Positions 56,749-64,000 of a stretch of DNA of 64,000 nt are shown here, one piece after another. This DNA comes from Paracoccus solventivorans (GTDB taxonomy: Bacteria; Pseudomonadota; Alphaproteobacteria; Rhodobacterales; Rhodobacteraceae). Position 1 is the stretch's first letter. The number at the start of each line of letters is the position of its first letter. The translations under genes were made by a program, and so were the position numbers. Under the pieces are notes generated by a model. It was not told the origin of the DNA. It worked only from the letters and a program-made list of their open reading frames with translations, and made no database searches. The stretch lies in assembly GCF_900142875.1 (NCBI RefSeq), contig NZ_FRCK01000006.1, positions 1 to 64,000 on the forward strand, read 5' to 3'.

Positions 56749-57522
56749 GGGGAATGGTCGTTACGGGTCTGGATGCTGTCAACGGCCGATGTCTAGGTTT
56801 GGCGTGCCGGGCTGACAAGGAAACCGGGGCGGCGGCGGCGGATGCCGACGCGGAAAATATTCCGTTGCACCTGAATGACTTCCGTCCCGGGGGCGCCTTC
56901 CGTGGCCGGCACCCCGCAGCTGGCGCCCTGCGGCTGCATCCCGCTGGAATATCGTTCATTTCCGGGGCGGACCCCCATACAAACGCCCGCGGCGCCAGCG
57001 GCGCTTTTCCACCCGGCAAGCATGGTCCGCCGCCCCGCGGCTTTCCGCCGCACGTTCCGCATTCCCCGCCCCCGGCCCGCGGATTTCCCCCGCAAACCGG
57101 ACCACCACGGACAGGTTTCTTATTTGCCGACACGGCAACGGCGAGAGAGCGGCCGGAGGCGGACCTTGCAGTGATGGTTCGGCCGCCGGGTTCGGATTGG
57201 CCGCTGCCCCCCATCCGCAGCGGGCAGTCCAGACGGGCCAGCGTGCAGACGCGTCAGGAATCGGGTCGGGTGATCGCCCCAATTCGCAAGGTTGCCGGTC
57301 GGCCAGCGTGGAGGCGCGTCAGTTCCGGCGATCGACCGCAAGCAATCGAGCCGCCGCGGTTGATCCAAGGGCCGGCCGCCACAAACCGCCGCTGGCCGGG
57401 ATCGTGGCCGGACCAGGATCACCCCGGATTGCCGACCGGAATCCGCAGGGGAGTCGGGCCATTCGATGAAGGCCAGATCCGAGCCGCCCGACGCCCAAAT
57501 CGAACGCAGGCGGCTCCACCTC
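56749..57522. other. Gene-free spacer with a direct repeat, upstream of cysA
   Basis: About 770 bases between cysA and the cupin gene without a supportable gene; long open frames on both strands lack family resemblance. A ~20-base word occurs twice, GGCCAGCGTG(C/G)AGACGCGTCAG-like, near 57235 and 57301 (66 bases apart). The cysA promoter should lie at the left end; the AT-rich AAAATATTCC near 56853 is a candidate. Confidence 0.4.
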
Positions 57523-57873
57523 TCAGTAAATCGCAAACACCTTGCGGACCGTCTCGATCACGTCCCAGCGGCCGGTCCAGCCGGGGGGCAGGATGACCAG
57601 ATCGCCCGGACCGATCTCGGTGACGGTGCCGGTGGCCGCGTCGGTCATCCGGGCGCGGCCCGAGATGATATAGGTGAACTCGGTATCGGGGCGGTTCACC
57701 ACCGGCCAGCCGCCCGGGGTGCATTCCCAGATGCCGGTACTGCCCCTGGCCTCGGGCGCCAGCATCCGCATCCCCAGCTGCGGATCGCCGCTGTCGGCGC
57801 CTGCGCGCTGGCCGGCCGCGGGCAATACGGCGCCGCCGATTTCGGCCGCCTTCACGATCACCATCGACGTCAT
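57523..57873 (-). CDS. Cupin domain protein (DUF861-like)
   Basis: A 116-residue single-domain cupin with the words STGIWECTPGGWPV, EFTYIISGRARMTD and GDLVILPPGWTGRW that form the typical barrel; metal-binding glutamate/histidine positions are partly replaced, so an enzymatic role is not assured. Such small cupins accompany polyamine or purine catabolic flavoproteins. Start 57873 has AAGGAGGGGACC upstream. It follows the flavoprotein gene by 27 bases and is probably in its operon. Confidence 0.85.
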   Translation of the reverse strand: MTSMVIVKAAEIGGAVLPAAGQRAGADSGDPQLGMRMLAPEARGSTGIWECTPGGWPVVNRPDTEFTYIISGRARMTDAATGTVTEIGPGDLVILPPGWTGRWDVIETVRKVFAIY

Positions 57874-57900
57874 GGTCCCCTCCTTCTTCAATACGGAGCT

Positions 57901-59277
57901 TCAGTGTGCGCCGGTCAGCGCCTCCAGCAGCCTTGCCACCCGCGACGGGCGGCCGGTCAGCCGTTCCTCGCCATCGCCGATGCCGGCGGCGGTCAGGCCG
58001 AGATTCACCCCCAGCCAGCGCAGCGGCTCGCGTTCCCACAGCGGCGAGCGGTGGTTGACGATGGGCAGGCGGTTGATCGGCTCGTCGCGCTTCAGGATCA
58101 GGTTGCAGAGCAGCCGCCCCGCCAGATTGCTGGTCGCCACCCCGTCGCCGACATAGCCCCCGGCCCAGGCCATGCCGGTGCCCTCATCCAGCCCGACCGA
58201 GGGGCAGAAGTCGCGCGCGACGCCAAGCGCCCCACCCCAGCGATGCGTGATCCGGCTGTCACGCAGGGCCGGGAAGAACTCGACCAGCGTGTCGTGCAGC
58301 TTCGCGTGGATGCCATCAACCAGATCGCTGGTCATCCTCGAGCCCAGCCGATAAGGCGCGCCGCGCCCGCCAAAGACCAGCCGGCCGTCGGCCGTCATCT
58401 GCGCATAGACCCGCAGATGCCGCAGGTCGTTGAAGGCTCGGCGGTGGTCCAGCTTCAGCGCCGCCCGAAGCTCTGCGGACAGGGGCTCGGTCGCCAGCAC
58501 CAGCGAATACAGCGGCACCACGCTGCGTTTTTGCCCTGGCTGCTGGCAGGTGAAGGCCTCGGTCGCGCGCAGCACGACGGGGGCGCGAAGCTGCCCGTTC
58601 GGGGTGGTGACGCAACGCGGCGCGATGCGGATCGCCGGCGTATTTTCGTGGATGGTGGCGCCCAGCGACTCGACCAGCCGCGCCAGGCCGCGCACCAGCT
58701 TACCGGGATGGATCAGCGCGCAATGCTCGGTGTAAAGCCCGCCGCTGACCCCCAGGACGCCAATCATGGCCGCGGTCGCCCGCGCATCCAGCGCCTGCCA
58801 CTGATCCGGCAGCCCGAACGCGGCCGAGGCCCTGACCGTGCCTGCCACCCGCTCAAGCTGCGCGGCGGAGCGCGCCAGCGACAGCAGCCCCTGCTTGGCA
58901 TAATCGGCCTCGATCCCCTCGACGGCCAGCACCCGGCCGATCTCGTCCACGGTGTCGTTCATCGCCGCCTGCAGATGCAGCGCCTCGGCGTGCGAGGATA
59001 ACTTCGCCACCTGCTCCAACGAGACCGGAAAGATCGCCGAAGCCCAGCCGCCATTCCGCCCCGAGGCGCCAAAGCCGACATGCTCGCGGTCGATGAGGGT
59101 GACCCGCAGCCCGGGCCGGGCCTTCAGCAGGTAATAGGCGGCCCACAGCCCGGTATAGCCGGCGCCCACGATGGCGACGTCGCATTCGCTATCCTGCTGC
59201 ATCGCCGGGCGGCGTGGCGCCTCCTGAAACCACAGCGGCACATTCGGCAGCTTCAGCATTTCGGATCTGGCGGTCAC
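57901..59277 (-). CDS. FAD-dependent oxidoreductase, gamma-glutamylputrescine oxidase-like
   Basis: A 458-residue DAO-fold flavoprotein. The dinucleotide motif is ECDVAIVGAGYTGLWAAYYL (about residues 31-50), then EHVGFGASGRNGGWASAIFP, and near the C-terminus WGGALGVARDFCPSVGLDEG and WAGGYVGDGVATSNLAGR. This pattern fits PuuB and related amine/amino acid oxidases. GTG 59277 with GGAG eight bases upstream is chosen; MLKLPN at 59259 is an alternative. Divergent from a PucR-type regulator and followed by a cupin, so a small catabolic operon for an amine or related nitrogen compound is likely. Substrate unknown. Confidence 0.88.
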   Translation of the reverse strand: MTARSEMLKLPNVPLWFQEAPRRPAMQQDSECDVAIVGAGYTGLWAAYYLLKARPGLRVTLIDREHVGFGASGRNGGWASAIFPVSLEQVAKLSSHAEALHLQAAMNDTVDEIGRVLAVEGIEADYAKQGLLSLARSAAQLERVAGTVRASAAFGLPDQWQALDARATAAMIGVLGVSGGLYTEHCALIHPGKLVRGLARLVESLGATIHENTPAIRIAPRCVTTPNGQLRAPVVLRATEAFTCQQPGQKRSVVPLYSLVLATEPLSAELRAALKLDHRRAFNDLRHLRVYAQMTADGRLVFGGRGAPYRLGSRMTSDLVDGIHAKLHDTLVEFFPALRDSRITHRWGGALGVARDFCPSVGLDEGTGMAWAGGYVGDGVATSNLAGRLLCNLILKRDEPINRLPIVNHRSPLWEREPLRWLGVNLGLTAAGIGDGEERLTGRPSRVARLLEALTGAH

Positions 59278-59370
59278 GGCTGGCTCCTCGCACCGGGTTC
59301 CTTGCCAGTTAAAAGCGGCCCGCCCCGTCTGGCCATTCGCATCTTGCGGACCGCCGGCCGATCCGATCAT

Positions 59371-59378
59371 ACAATTGT
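59371..59378. promoter_or_regulatory. Short palindrome in the flavoprotein/PucR divergent spacer
   Basis: ACAATTGT is a perfect 8-base palindrome in the 129-base spacer between the divergent flavoprotein and PucR-type genes, within an AT-rich stretch. It may belong to a promoter or the regulator site; the extended symmetry is weak. Confidence 0.35.
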
Positions 59379-59406
59379 CCAAGAGCTATCCGAAGGGGCC
59401 GCGCCG

Positions 59407-60840
59407 ATGCTGACCGTTGCCGAGCTGGTGGCGATGCGTTCGCTGGGGCTGTCGTTCCTGGCGGGCGCGTCGGGCAGGCACCGGCTGATCACCTGGGCCC
59501 ATGCGGTCGATCTGCCGGACCCGTGGCGCTGGGTCTCGGCCGGGCATCTGATTATGACCGTCGGCAGCGGCATTCCCCACGACCCCGGCGGACAGGGCGA
59601 CTGGCTGCGCAAGCTGGCCGATACCAATGCCAGCGCGCTGGTGATCGCGCGCAGCGATCAGGCGCCCGAAATCCACCCGCAGATGCTGACGGCAGCCGAG
59701 GGCTGCATGTTCCCCGTCATCGCCGCCAGCTTTGAGCTGGAGTTCGTGAAGCTGTCGCGCGAGGTGATCGAGCGGGTGCTGCAAGCGCAGCGCGACCGCT
59801 TCGACGCGGCGCAGCGCCTGTTCCAGACCTATGCCACCGCCCTGCGGGATGAACCCGACATGGCCGCGCGGCTGGATGCGCTGGGGTATCGCATGGGCAT
59901 CCACCTGCAGATCGAGGACGCCGAAAGCGGCGTCCCGATCCTGCGCGGCAAGCGCGCCATGCCGGCGCAGGGTAGCGTCGGCAGGTTCGAGATTCCGGGA
60001 CGGGCCAGGGCGGCGCTGACGATCCGCCGCCCCGTCGCCGAGGCTTTCGACGACATCTTCCTGATCCGGGCGCTGGTCGGGCTGCTGGGTGTCGAGCTGG
60101 AGCGGATGATGATCGAGCGCGACCACCAGCGCCGCGATGGCGAAGCGCTGCTGCGCGACCTGATCGGCGGCGAGCTGGAGCTGGGCGGCGTGCAGAAACT
60201 GCTGCATCGCCGCGGCCTCGATGGCACGCTGGTGGCCTTGGCCGTCGAAGCTGCCGGCGGGGCTGGCTGGGGTGCAGGCGACATTCACCACGCCCCCGAG
60301 CTGCTGGATTTTTCCCCGCTGATCCTGCCGGACGACCTGCTGCTGATGGTCCTGCCGGACCGAGAGCCGCTGCTGCGAGCGGTGGTCTCGCGGCTGGGGC
60401 CGGGCGGCCGGGCGGGGGTCAGCGGCCCGATCACCGTCGCCGGCGGGATCCCGGAAAGCATCCGGCAGGCGCGGCTGGCCCATGCGCTCGCGCGCGAGAC
60501 CGGGCAGCAGCTGCAACGCTATGACACCGCCGAGCCCGCGCTGACGCTGGGACCGAGGACGGTGGCCGAGGCGCGCGCCGTCGTCGCCCGCTATCTTGGC
60601 CCGCTGATCGATTATGACCGCTCGAGCACGCTGTCGCTGCTGCAAACGCTTGACGTCTTCCTGCGCAACGACGGCAGCTGGAAGGCGACCGCCGCCGATC
60701 TGGGCATCCACCGCCAGACGCTGGTCTACCGCCTGCGGCTGATCGAGCAGCTGACCGGGCTGAAGCCGACGAGCAGCTCCGGCACCGCCCGCTTCTGGAT
60801 GGCGCTGCAGGCGGGGCGCGGGGCTGGGTTGCTGCCGTGA
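59407..60840 (+). CDS. PucR family transcriptional regulator
   Basis: A 477-residue protein. The N-terminal PucR domain begins MLTVAELVAMRSLGLSFLAG and includes AVDLPDPWRWVSAGHLIMTVG; a middle GGDEF-like/CdaR region follows, and the C-terminal helix-turn-helix of the PucR type reads TLDVFLRNDGSWKATAADLG, IHRQTLVYRLRLIEQLTGL. PucR-type regulators act on purine, polyamine or amino acid catabolism. Divergent from the flavoprotein and cupin genes, so it probably controls them. Confidence 0.93.
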   Translation: MLTVAELVAMRSLGLSFLAGASGRHRLITWAHAVDLPDPWRWVSAGHLIMTVGSGIPHDPGGQGDWLRKLADTNASALVIARSDQAPEIHPQMLTAAEGCMFPVIAASFELEFVKLSREVIERVLQAQRDRFDAAQRLFQTYATALRDEPDMAARLDALGYRMGIHLQIEDAESGVPILRGKRAMPAQGSVGRFEIPGRARAALTIRRPVAEAFDDIFLIRALVGLLGVELERMMIERDHQRRDGEALLRDLIGGELELGGVQKLLHRRGLDGTLVALAVEAAGGAGWGAGDIHHAPELLDFSPLILPDDLLLMVLPDREPLLRAVVSRLGPGGRAGVSGPITVAGGIPESIRQARLAHALARETGQQLQRYDTAEPALTLGPRTVAEARAVVARYLGPLIDYDRSSTLSLLQTLDVFLRNDGSWKATAADLGIHRQTLVYRLRLIEQLTGLKPTSSSGTARFWMALQAGRGAGLLP

Positions 60841-61223
60841 GAGGCCCCGCCGGGTCAGGGGGAGATGCGGGCCAAGGCTTATAAATCCATTTATACAAAA
60901 GGAGGAATGGTCCACTGCGCTGAACCACCCGCCTCCATGTCCTATATGTCCTGTTCGAGGTGCGCCAGTACAAGAGTTACCGCATCCGGCTGCGTCGCCC
61001 CCCGTTTCCGCCCTTCTCTCCCACAGGGAAATGAAGATTCCCCCTTAGCCATACGCAGTGCTCCGGGCTTCATTGACAGACCGGGGCGGGCGCGCAAGAA
61101 TACACGCAGGCTGCGGATGCGCCTTGAGTGTTTCATGCCCGGTGCGGGCTGCAAGATTCAGTCATCTGCAAGGCGGAGCGCGTGGCCTTCCGGTCCTCAT
61201 CATCCATTCGTAAAGCGCGGATC
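60841..61223. other. Gene-free spacer after the PucR-type gene
   Basis: About 380 bases with no supportable gene. It includes an AT-rich segment 60878-60910 with the dyad at 60880-60895 followed by AAAAGGAGGAATGG, which looks like a Shine-Dalgarno before an ATG at 60907, but the spacing is only one base and the reading frame shows no family. Confidence 0.4.
60880..60895. promoter_or_regulatory. AT-rich 16-bp perfect inverted repeat
   Basis: TATAAATCCATTTATA has two 7-base arms around CC. Such an AT-rich perfect dyad is rare in this GC-rich region and may be an operator or promoter element. Confidence 0.5.
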
Positions 61224-61535
61224 GCGCGCGCCGGCGGCGTGCACCGCTCGCCCTCCGGGACTGCGGGTCTTCGGGTCCGGCAGAACGCCGGGGCGATGGC
61301 GCCGACCTGCGCGAGCAGCAACCTCCCCGCTCTGCGGATCGGGCAGGCCCACTCAACGAACCTCACGCCGGGCGTTGCGCGCGCCGGCGGCCTGCGCCGC
61401 TCGCCCTGCGGGACTGCGACTCTCCGGGTCCGGCAGAACGCAGGCGCCCGGGCGATTGCGCCGACCTGCCCGGACAGCCTCCCCGCCCTACGGATCGGGC
61501 AGCCCCATGCAACGAACCCCACGCCGGGCGGTGGC
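61224..61535. repeat. Two tandem copies of a 153-bp sequence upstream of the sulfide-oxidation operon
   Basis: Copy one runs about 61224-61376 and copy two 61377-61535. Both open GCGCGCGCCGGCGGC and end ACGCCGGGCG, with shared blocks GGTCCGGCAGAACGC, GCGCCGACCTGC and CGGATCGGGCAG. Identity is about 80% by eye. The unit is a multiple of three and frames stay open on both strands, but no family is recognised, so I do not call a gene. The remaining 170 bases to the cytochrome gene are unremarkable. Confidence 0.65.
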
Positions 61536-61709
61536 CCGTCAACCAACCCGGCAGTTCCACACCGTCGGCATATTGCGATTGCCGGCCCGGAATGCGAGGG
61601 CGTCGCGTCTGCCGAAATCCACCGCCGGGACCGCGGCGCCGAACCTCTGCCGAGGCCGGTGCGCGTCCTTCGGCCTCGACCTCACCCTCAGCCAGCGGAA
61701 GCCCGGGCC

Positions 61710-62015
61710 ATGATCCATCTTCTGTCCATCCTCCTGCTTGCCGCCGGGCTAGGCGCGGCAAGGGCACAGGAGCTCGACCCGGCGGCGGTGCAGGTGCTGG
61801 CCGGGCCCTGCGCCAATTGCCACGGGCCCGGGGGGGGCTCGCCCGGCGCCATTCCCGCGATCGCCGGCCTGCCCGCGGATGCTGCGGCCGAGCGGATGCT
61901 GGCCTTCCGCGAGGATACCGATCCCTCGGCCACGGTGATGCCGCGGCTGATGAAGGGCTATGGCGAGGACGAGATCCGGGCGCTGGCCCGCTGGTTCGCG
62001 GAGACCCCGAAATGA
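61710..62015 (+). CDS. Small monoheme cytochrome c, sulfide dehydrogenase cytochrome subunit type
   Basis: A 101-residue exported protein with a 19-residue signal (ending AARAQ) and a single heme motif CANCH at 34-38; the axial methionine is probably in ATVMPRLMKGY. The size is that of one class I cytochrome domain. Its stop overlaps the start of the flavoprotein (ATGA), and it resembles the SoxE/FccA type, though real FccA proteins carry two hemes. It probably transfers electrons from sulfide oxidation. Confidence 0.88.
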   Translation: MIHLLSILLLAAGLGAARAQELDPAAVQVLAGPCANCHGPGGGSPGAIPAIAGLPADAAAERMLAFREDTDPSATVMPRLMKGYGEDEIRALARWFAETPK

Positions 62016-63283
62016 ACACGACGCGGCGGGAAATGCTTGTGGCAATGGGGGCCGGCGTCCTGGCGCTGCCGCATGTGGTGCGCGCACAGACGGGGGCGCA
62101 TGTGGTGGTGGTGGGCGGCGGTTTCGGCGGGGCGACGGCGGCGCGCTATCTGCGGCGTGCCGATCCCGGCCTGCGGATCACGCTGATCGAGCCGCAGCAG
62201 CGGTTCGCGACCTGCCCGTTTTCCAACCTCTATCTGGGCGGGCTGCGGGACTGGGACAGCATCACCCATGGCTACGACGGGCTGCGCGCGGCGGGGATCG
62301 AGGTGATCCATGCAAGGGCAGAGGACGTGGACGCCGCGGCGCGCAGCGTCACCCTGTCGGACGGCACCCGGCTGGGCTGGGACCGGCTGGTGCTGTCGCC
62401 CGGCATCGATTTTCGCTGGGGTGCGCTGGCCGGCTATGACGAGGCGGCGGCGGAACTGGCGCCCCACGCCTGGAAGGCCGGGCCGCAGACGCAGCTGCTG
62501 CGCAAGCAGCTCGAAGCGATGGAGGACGGCGGCAGCTTCGTCATGGTGGTGCCCGAGGGCGCCTTCCGCTGCCCGCCCGGCCCCTATGAGCGCGCCAGCA
62601 TGGTCGCGCATTACTTCAAGACCCACAAGCCGCGCAGCAAGATCCTGATCCTGGATTCGCAGGACAAGTTCTCGAAACAGCCGCTGTTCCAGCAGGGCTG
62701 GCAGGCGCATTACGGCGAGATGATCGAATGGGTCGGCCAGAGCGACGACGGGCTGGTGGCCGAGGTGGACGCCGGCACCCGCGAGGCTGTCACCGTCTTT
62801 GGCACCCGCCACAAGGCCGACGTGCTGAACGTGATCCCGCCGCAAAAGGCCGGGGTGATCGCCGAACGCGCCGGCGTCGCCGACCAGACCGGCTGGGTGC
62901 CGGTGGTGGCCGAGCGTTTCGAATCGACCCTGGTTCCCGGCATCCATGTGCTGGGCGACGCCACCATCGCCGCGCCGATGCCGAAGTCGGGCTTTTGCGC
63001 CAATGCGCAGGCCAAGGTCGCCGCCGCCGCCATCGCCGCGGATCTGGCCGGGCGCGAACCGCCGCCCGCCAGCTTTGCCAACACCTGCTACAGCCTGATC
63101 GCCCCCGGCTGGGGGATCGCGGTCGCCGGGGTCTATCGCGCAAGCGACGGCAAGGTGGTCGAGGTCGAGGGCGCGGGCGGGGTCAGCCCGCTGGACGCCG
63201 GCCCCGAGTTCCGCCGCGCCGAGGCCGATTACGGCGCGGGCTGGTATGCCTCGATCTGCGCCGACATCTGGGGCGCGGCATGA
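62012..63283 (+). CDS. Flavocytochrome c sulfide dehydrogenase, flavoprotein subunit (SoxF/FccB type)
   Basis: A 423-residue exported FAD protein. The leader TTRREMLVAMGAGVLAL is Tat-like; GGGFGG at 35-40 binds FAD. Taking a 26-residue leader, C68 in ATCPFSN corresponds to the covalent FAD-binding Cys42 of FccB, C187 in FRCPPGPYERA to Cys161, and C359 in NTCYSLIAPGWG to Cys337 of the redox disulfide. It oxidises sulfide to sulfur, passing electrons to the cytochrome encoded just upstream. Confidence 0.94.
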   Translation: MNTTRREMLVAMGAGVLALPHVVRAQTGAHVVVVGGGFGGATAARYLRRADPGLRITLIEPQQRFATCPFSNLYLGGLRDWDSITHGYDGLRAAGIEVIHARAEDVDAAARSVTLSDGTRLGWDRLVLSPGIDFRWGALAGYDEAAAELAPHAWKAGPQTQLLRKQLEAMEDGGSFVMVVPEGAFRCPPGPYERASMVAHYFKTHKPRSKILILDSQDKFSKQPLFQQGWQAHYGEMIEWVGQSDDGLVAEVDAGTREAVTVFGTRHKADVLNVIPPQKAGVIAERAGVADQTGWVPVVAERFESTLVPGIHVLGDATIAAPMPKSGFCANAQAKVAAAAIAADLAGREPPPASFANTCYSLIAPGWGIAVAGVYRASDGKVVEVEGAGGVSPLDAGPEFRRAEADYGAGWYASICADIWGAA

Positions 63284-64000
63284 GCGCGGTGGCCCTTGGC
63301 CTGATCCTGGGCGCGATCTTCGGCGCCGCGGCACGGGCAGGCGGGTTCTGCCTGCTGCGCGGGGTGCAGGGGCTGCGCCCGGGCGGCGAGTTGTCGGCGC
63401 TGCGTGCCTTTGCCCTGGCGATGCTGGTGGCGCTGCTGGCAACACAGGGCCTGGACCTTGCGGGCGGCACCGATCTCGACGCGGCGATGCCGCTGCGGGC
63501 CGGCAATCCCTGGCCGTCGATGGCGGTCGGAGGGGTGATCTTCGGCGTCGGCATGGTGCTGGCCAATGCCTGCGGGGCGCGGTCGCTGGTGCTGCTGGCG
63601 GGGGGCAATCTGCGCGCGCTGCTGGTGCTGCTCTGCCTGGGGCTTGCGACGCAGGCGACGCTGACCGGGGTGCTGGCGCCGCTGCGCATGGCGGTGCAGG
63701 GGCTGGGACAGGCCGCGGCGGCCGCGCCCTCGCTGCCGCAGACTCTCGCCGGCGCGGGCATCGGCTTTCCGCTGCTGGTCTCGGTCGCGGTCCCTGCTCT
63801 GCTGCTGGGCTGGTTCGCCCTGCCCCTGCTGCGTCGCAACCAGCGCGAGGCGGCGATGGCGGTGGTCATCGGTCTGACCATCGCCGGCGGCTGGTGGATC
63901 ACCCATGCCACCGACGACCCCTTTGACCCCAGGCCGCTGACCTCGCTCAGCTTCGTCGGGCCGATGGGCGAGAGCCTGCTGTGGACGATGCTCTCGACCG
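63280..64000 (+). CDS. YeeE/YedE family sulfur transporter, C-terminus beyond the window
   Basis: Starts at ATG 63280 (four-base overlap with the flavoprotein stop) and is open to the window end, giving 240 residues with several membrane helices. Words ARAGGFCLLRGV and FGVGMVLANACGARSLVLLAGGNLRALLVL are the YeeE/YedE pattern of two conserved cysteine regions used by thiosulfate and sulfur transporters. Operon position suggests transport of a reduced sulfur species linked to sulfide oxidation. Partial. Confidence 0.9.
   Translation, partial: MSAVALGLILGAIFGAAARAGGFCLLRGVQGLRPGGELSALRAFALAMLVALLATQGLDLAGGTDLDAAMPLRAGNPWPSMAVGGVIFGVGMVLANACGARSLVLLAGGNLRALLVLLCLGLATQATLTGVLAPLRMAVQGLGQAAAAAPSLPQTLAGAGIGFPLLVSVAVPALLLGWFALPLLRRNQREAAMAVVIGLTIAGGWWITHATDDPFDPRPLTSLSFVGPMGESLLWTMLST

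Noticed and set aside
56754..57596. A 280-residue plus-strand frame between cysA and the cupin gene
   Set aside because: Pro/Arg/Gly-rich with no family resemblance, and it runs into the antisense of the cupin gene.
57466..59001. A 511-residue plus-strand frame opposite the flavoprotein gene
   Set aside because: Antisense to a well-supported FAD enzyme; its sequence is Arg/Gln/Gly/His-rich with no domain.
60907..61100. Short gene after AAAAGGAGGA
   Set aside because: The GGAGG is only one base from the ATG and the peptide has no recognisable pattern or continued coding bias.
61133..61546. A 137-residue minus-strand protein with two 51-residue repeats
   Set aside because: The repeat reflects the 153-bp DNA duplication, frames are open on both strands, and no ribosome-binding site or family supports it.

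Overview
The window is a GC-rich (roughly 68-70%) alphaproteobacterial chromosome segment, most likely Rhodobacteraceae and close to Paracoccus. The main reasons are a complete methylamine dehydrogenase operon in the order mauFBEDACJGMN as described in Paracoccus, a pqqABCDE operon, a Mur-like Fur regulator next to a sitABCD-type transporter, and housekeeping blocks (bamE/DUF177/rpmF/plsX/fabH, hisF-hisE, tsf-rpsB) typical of Rhodobacterales. The genus is inferred from gene order and protein resemblance, without a database search.

Layout. 1-2.6 kb: the edge of an IS5-type element, a lytic transglycosylase, and a degraded type I-C CRISPR-Cas locus in which a truncated cas3 runs directly into the array. 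2.7-10.5 kb: ssb, aroB-aroK, two envelope proteins of unknown function, a XerD-type recombinase and transketolase. 10.5-31.2 kb: a repeat-rich spacer, then mostly housekeeping genes: DMT exporter and acyltransferase, accBC, gamma-carbonic anhydrase, gmk, ispH, rnhA, a TRIC-like channel, tgt, a frameshifted olsB-like gene, msrB, bamE, DUF177, rpmF, plsX, fabH, hisF, hisE, mgtC-like, a sulfotransferase-like gene and the 5-oxoprolinase genes pxpBCA. 31.3-35.4 kb: a Mur/Fur regulator divergent from a manganese/iron ABC importer. 35.6-40 kb: an NnrS family gene and pqqABCDE. 40.5-42.7 kb: tsf, rpsB and tRNA-Arg(CCG).

42.8-52 kb: the mau operon (MADH subunits, amicyanin, TTQ-maturation proteins) and a LysR regulator. 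52.3-56.7 kb: a small exported protein and the sulfate importer cysA-sbp-cysT-cysW. 57.5-60.8 kb: a cupin and an amine oxidase-like flavoprotein divergent from a PucR-type regulator. 61.7-64 kb: a flavocytochrome c sulfide dehydrogenase pair (cytochrome plus flavoprotein) with a YeeE/YedE-type transporter cut by the window end.

Functionally the right half is rich in periplasmic redox and sulfur metabolism: two protein- or peptide-derived quinone cofactor systems (PQQ and TTQ), cytochrome- and cupredoxin-linked electron transfer, sulfate uptake and sulfide oxidation. The most unusual signals are structural: the collapsed CRISPR-Cas locus, two decayed extra copies of the 3' end of tgt in tandem, a dispersed intergenic hairpin element with a GGGATATTT core (about ten copies), and several degenerate tandem repeats in otherwise gene-free spacers.
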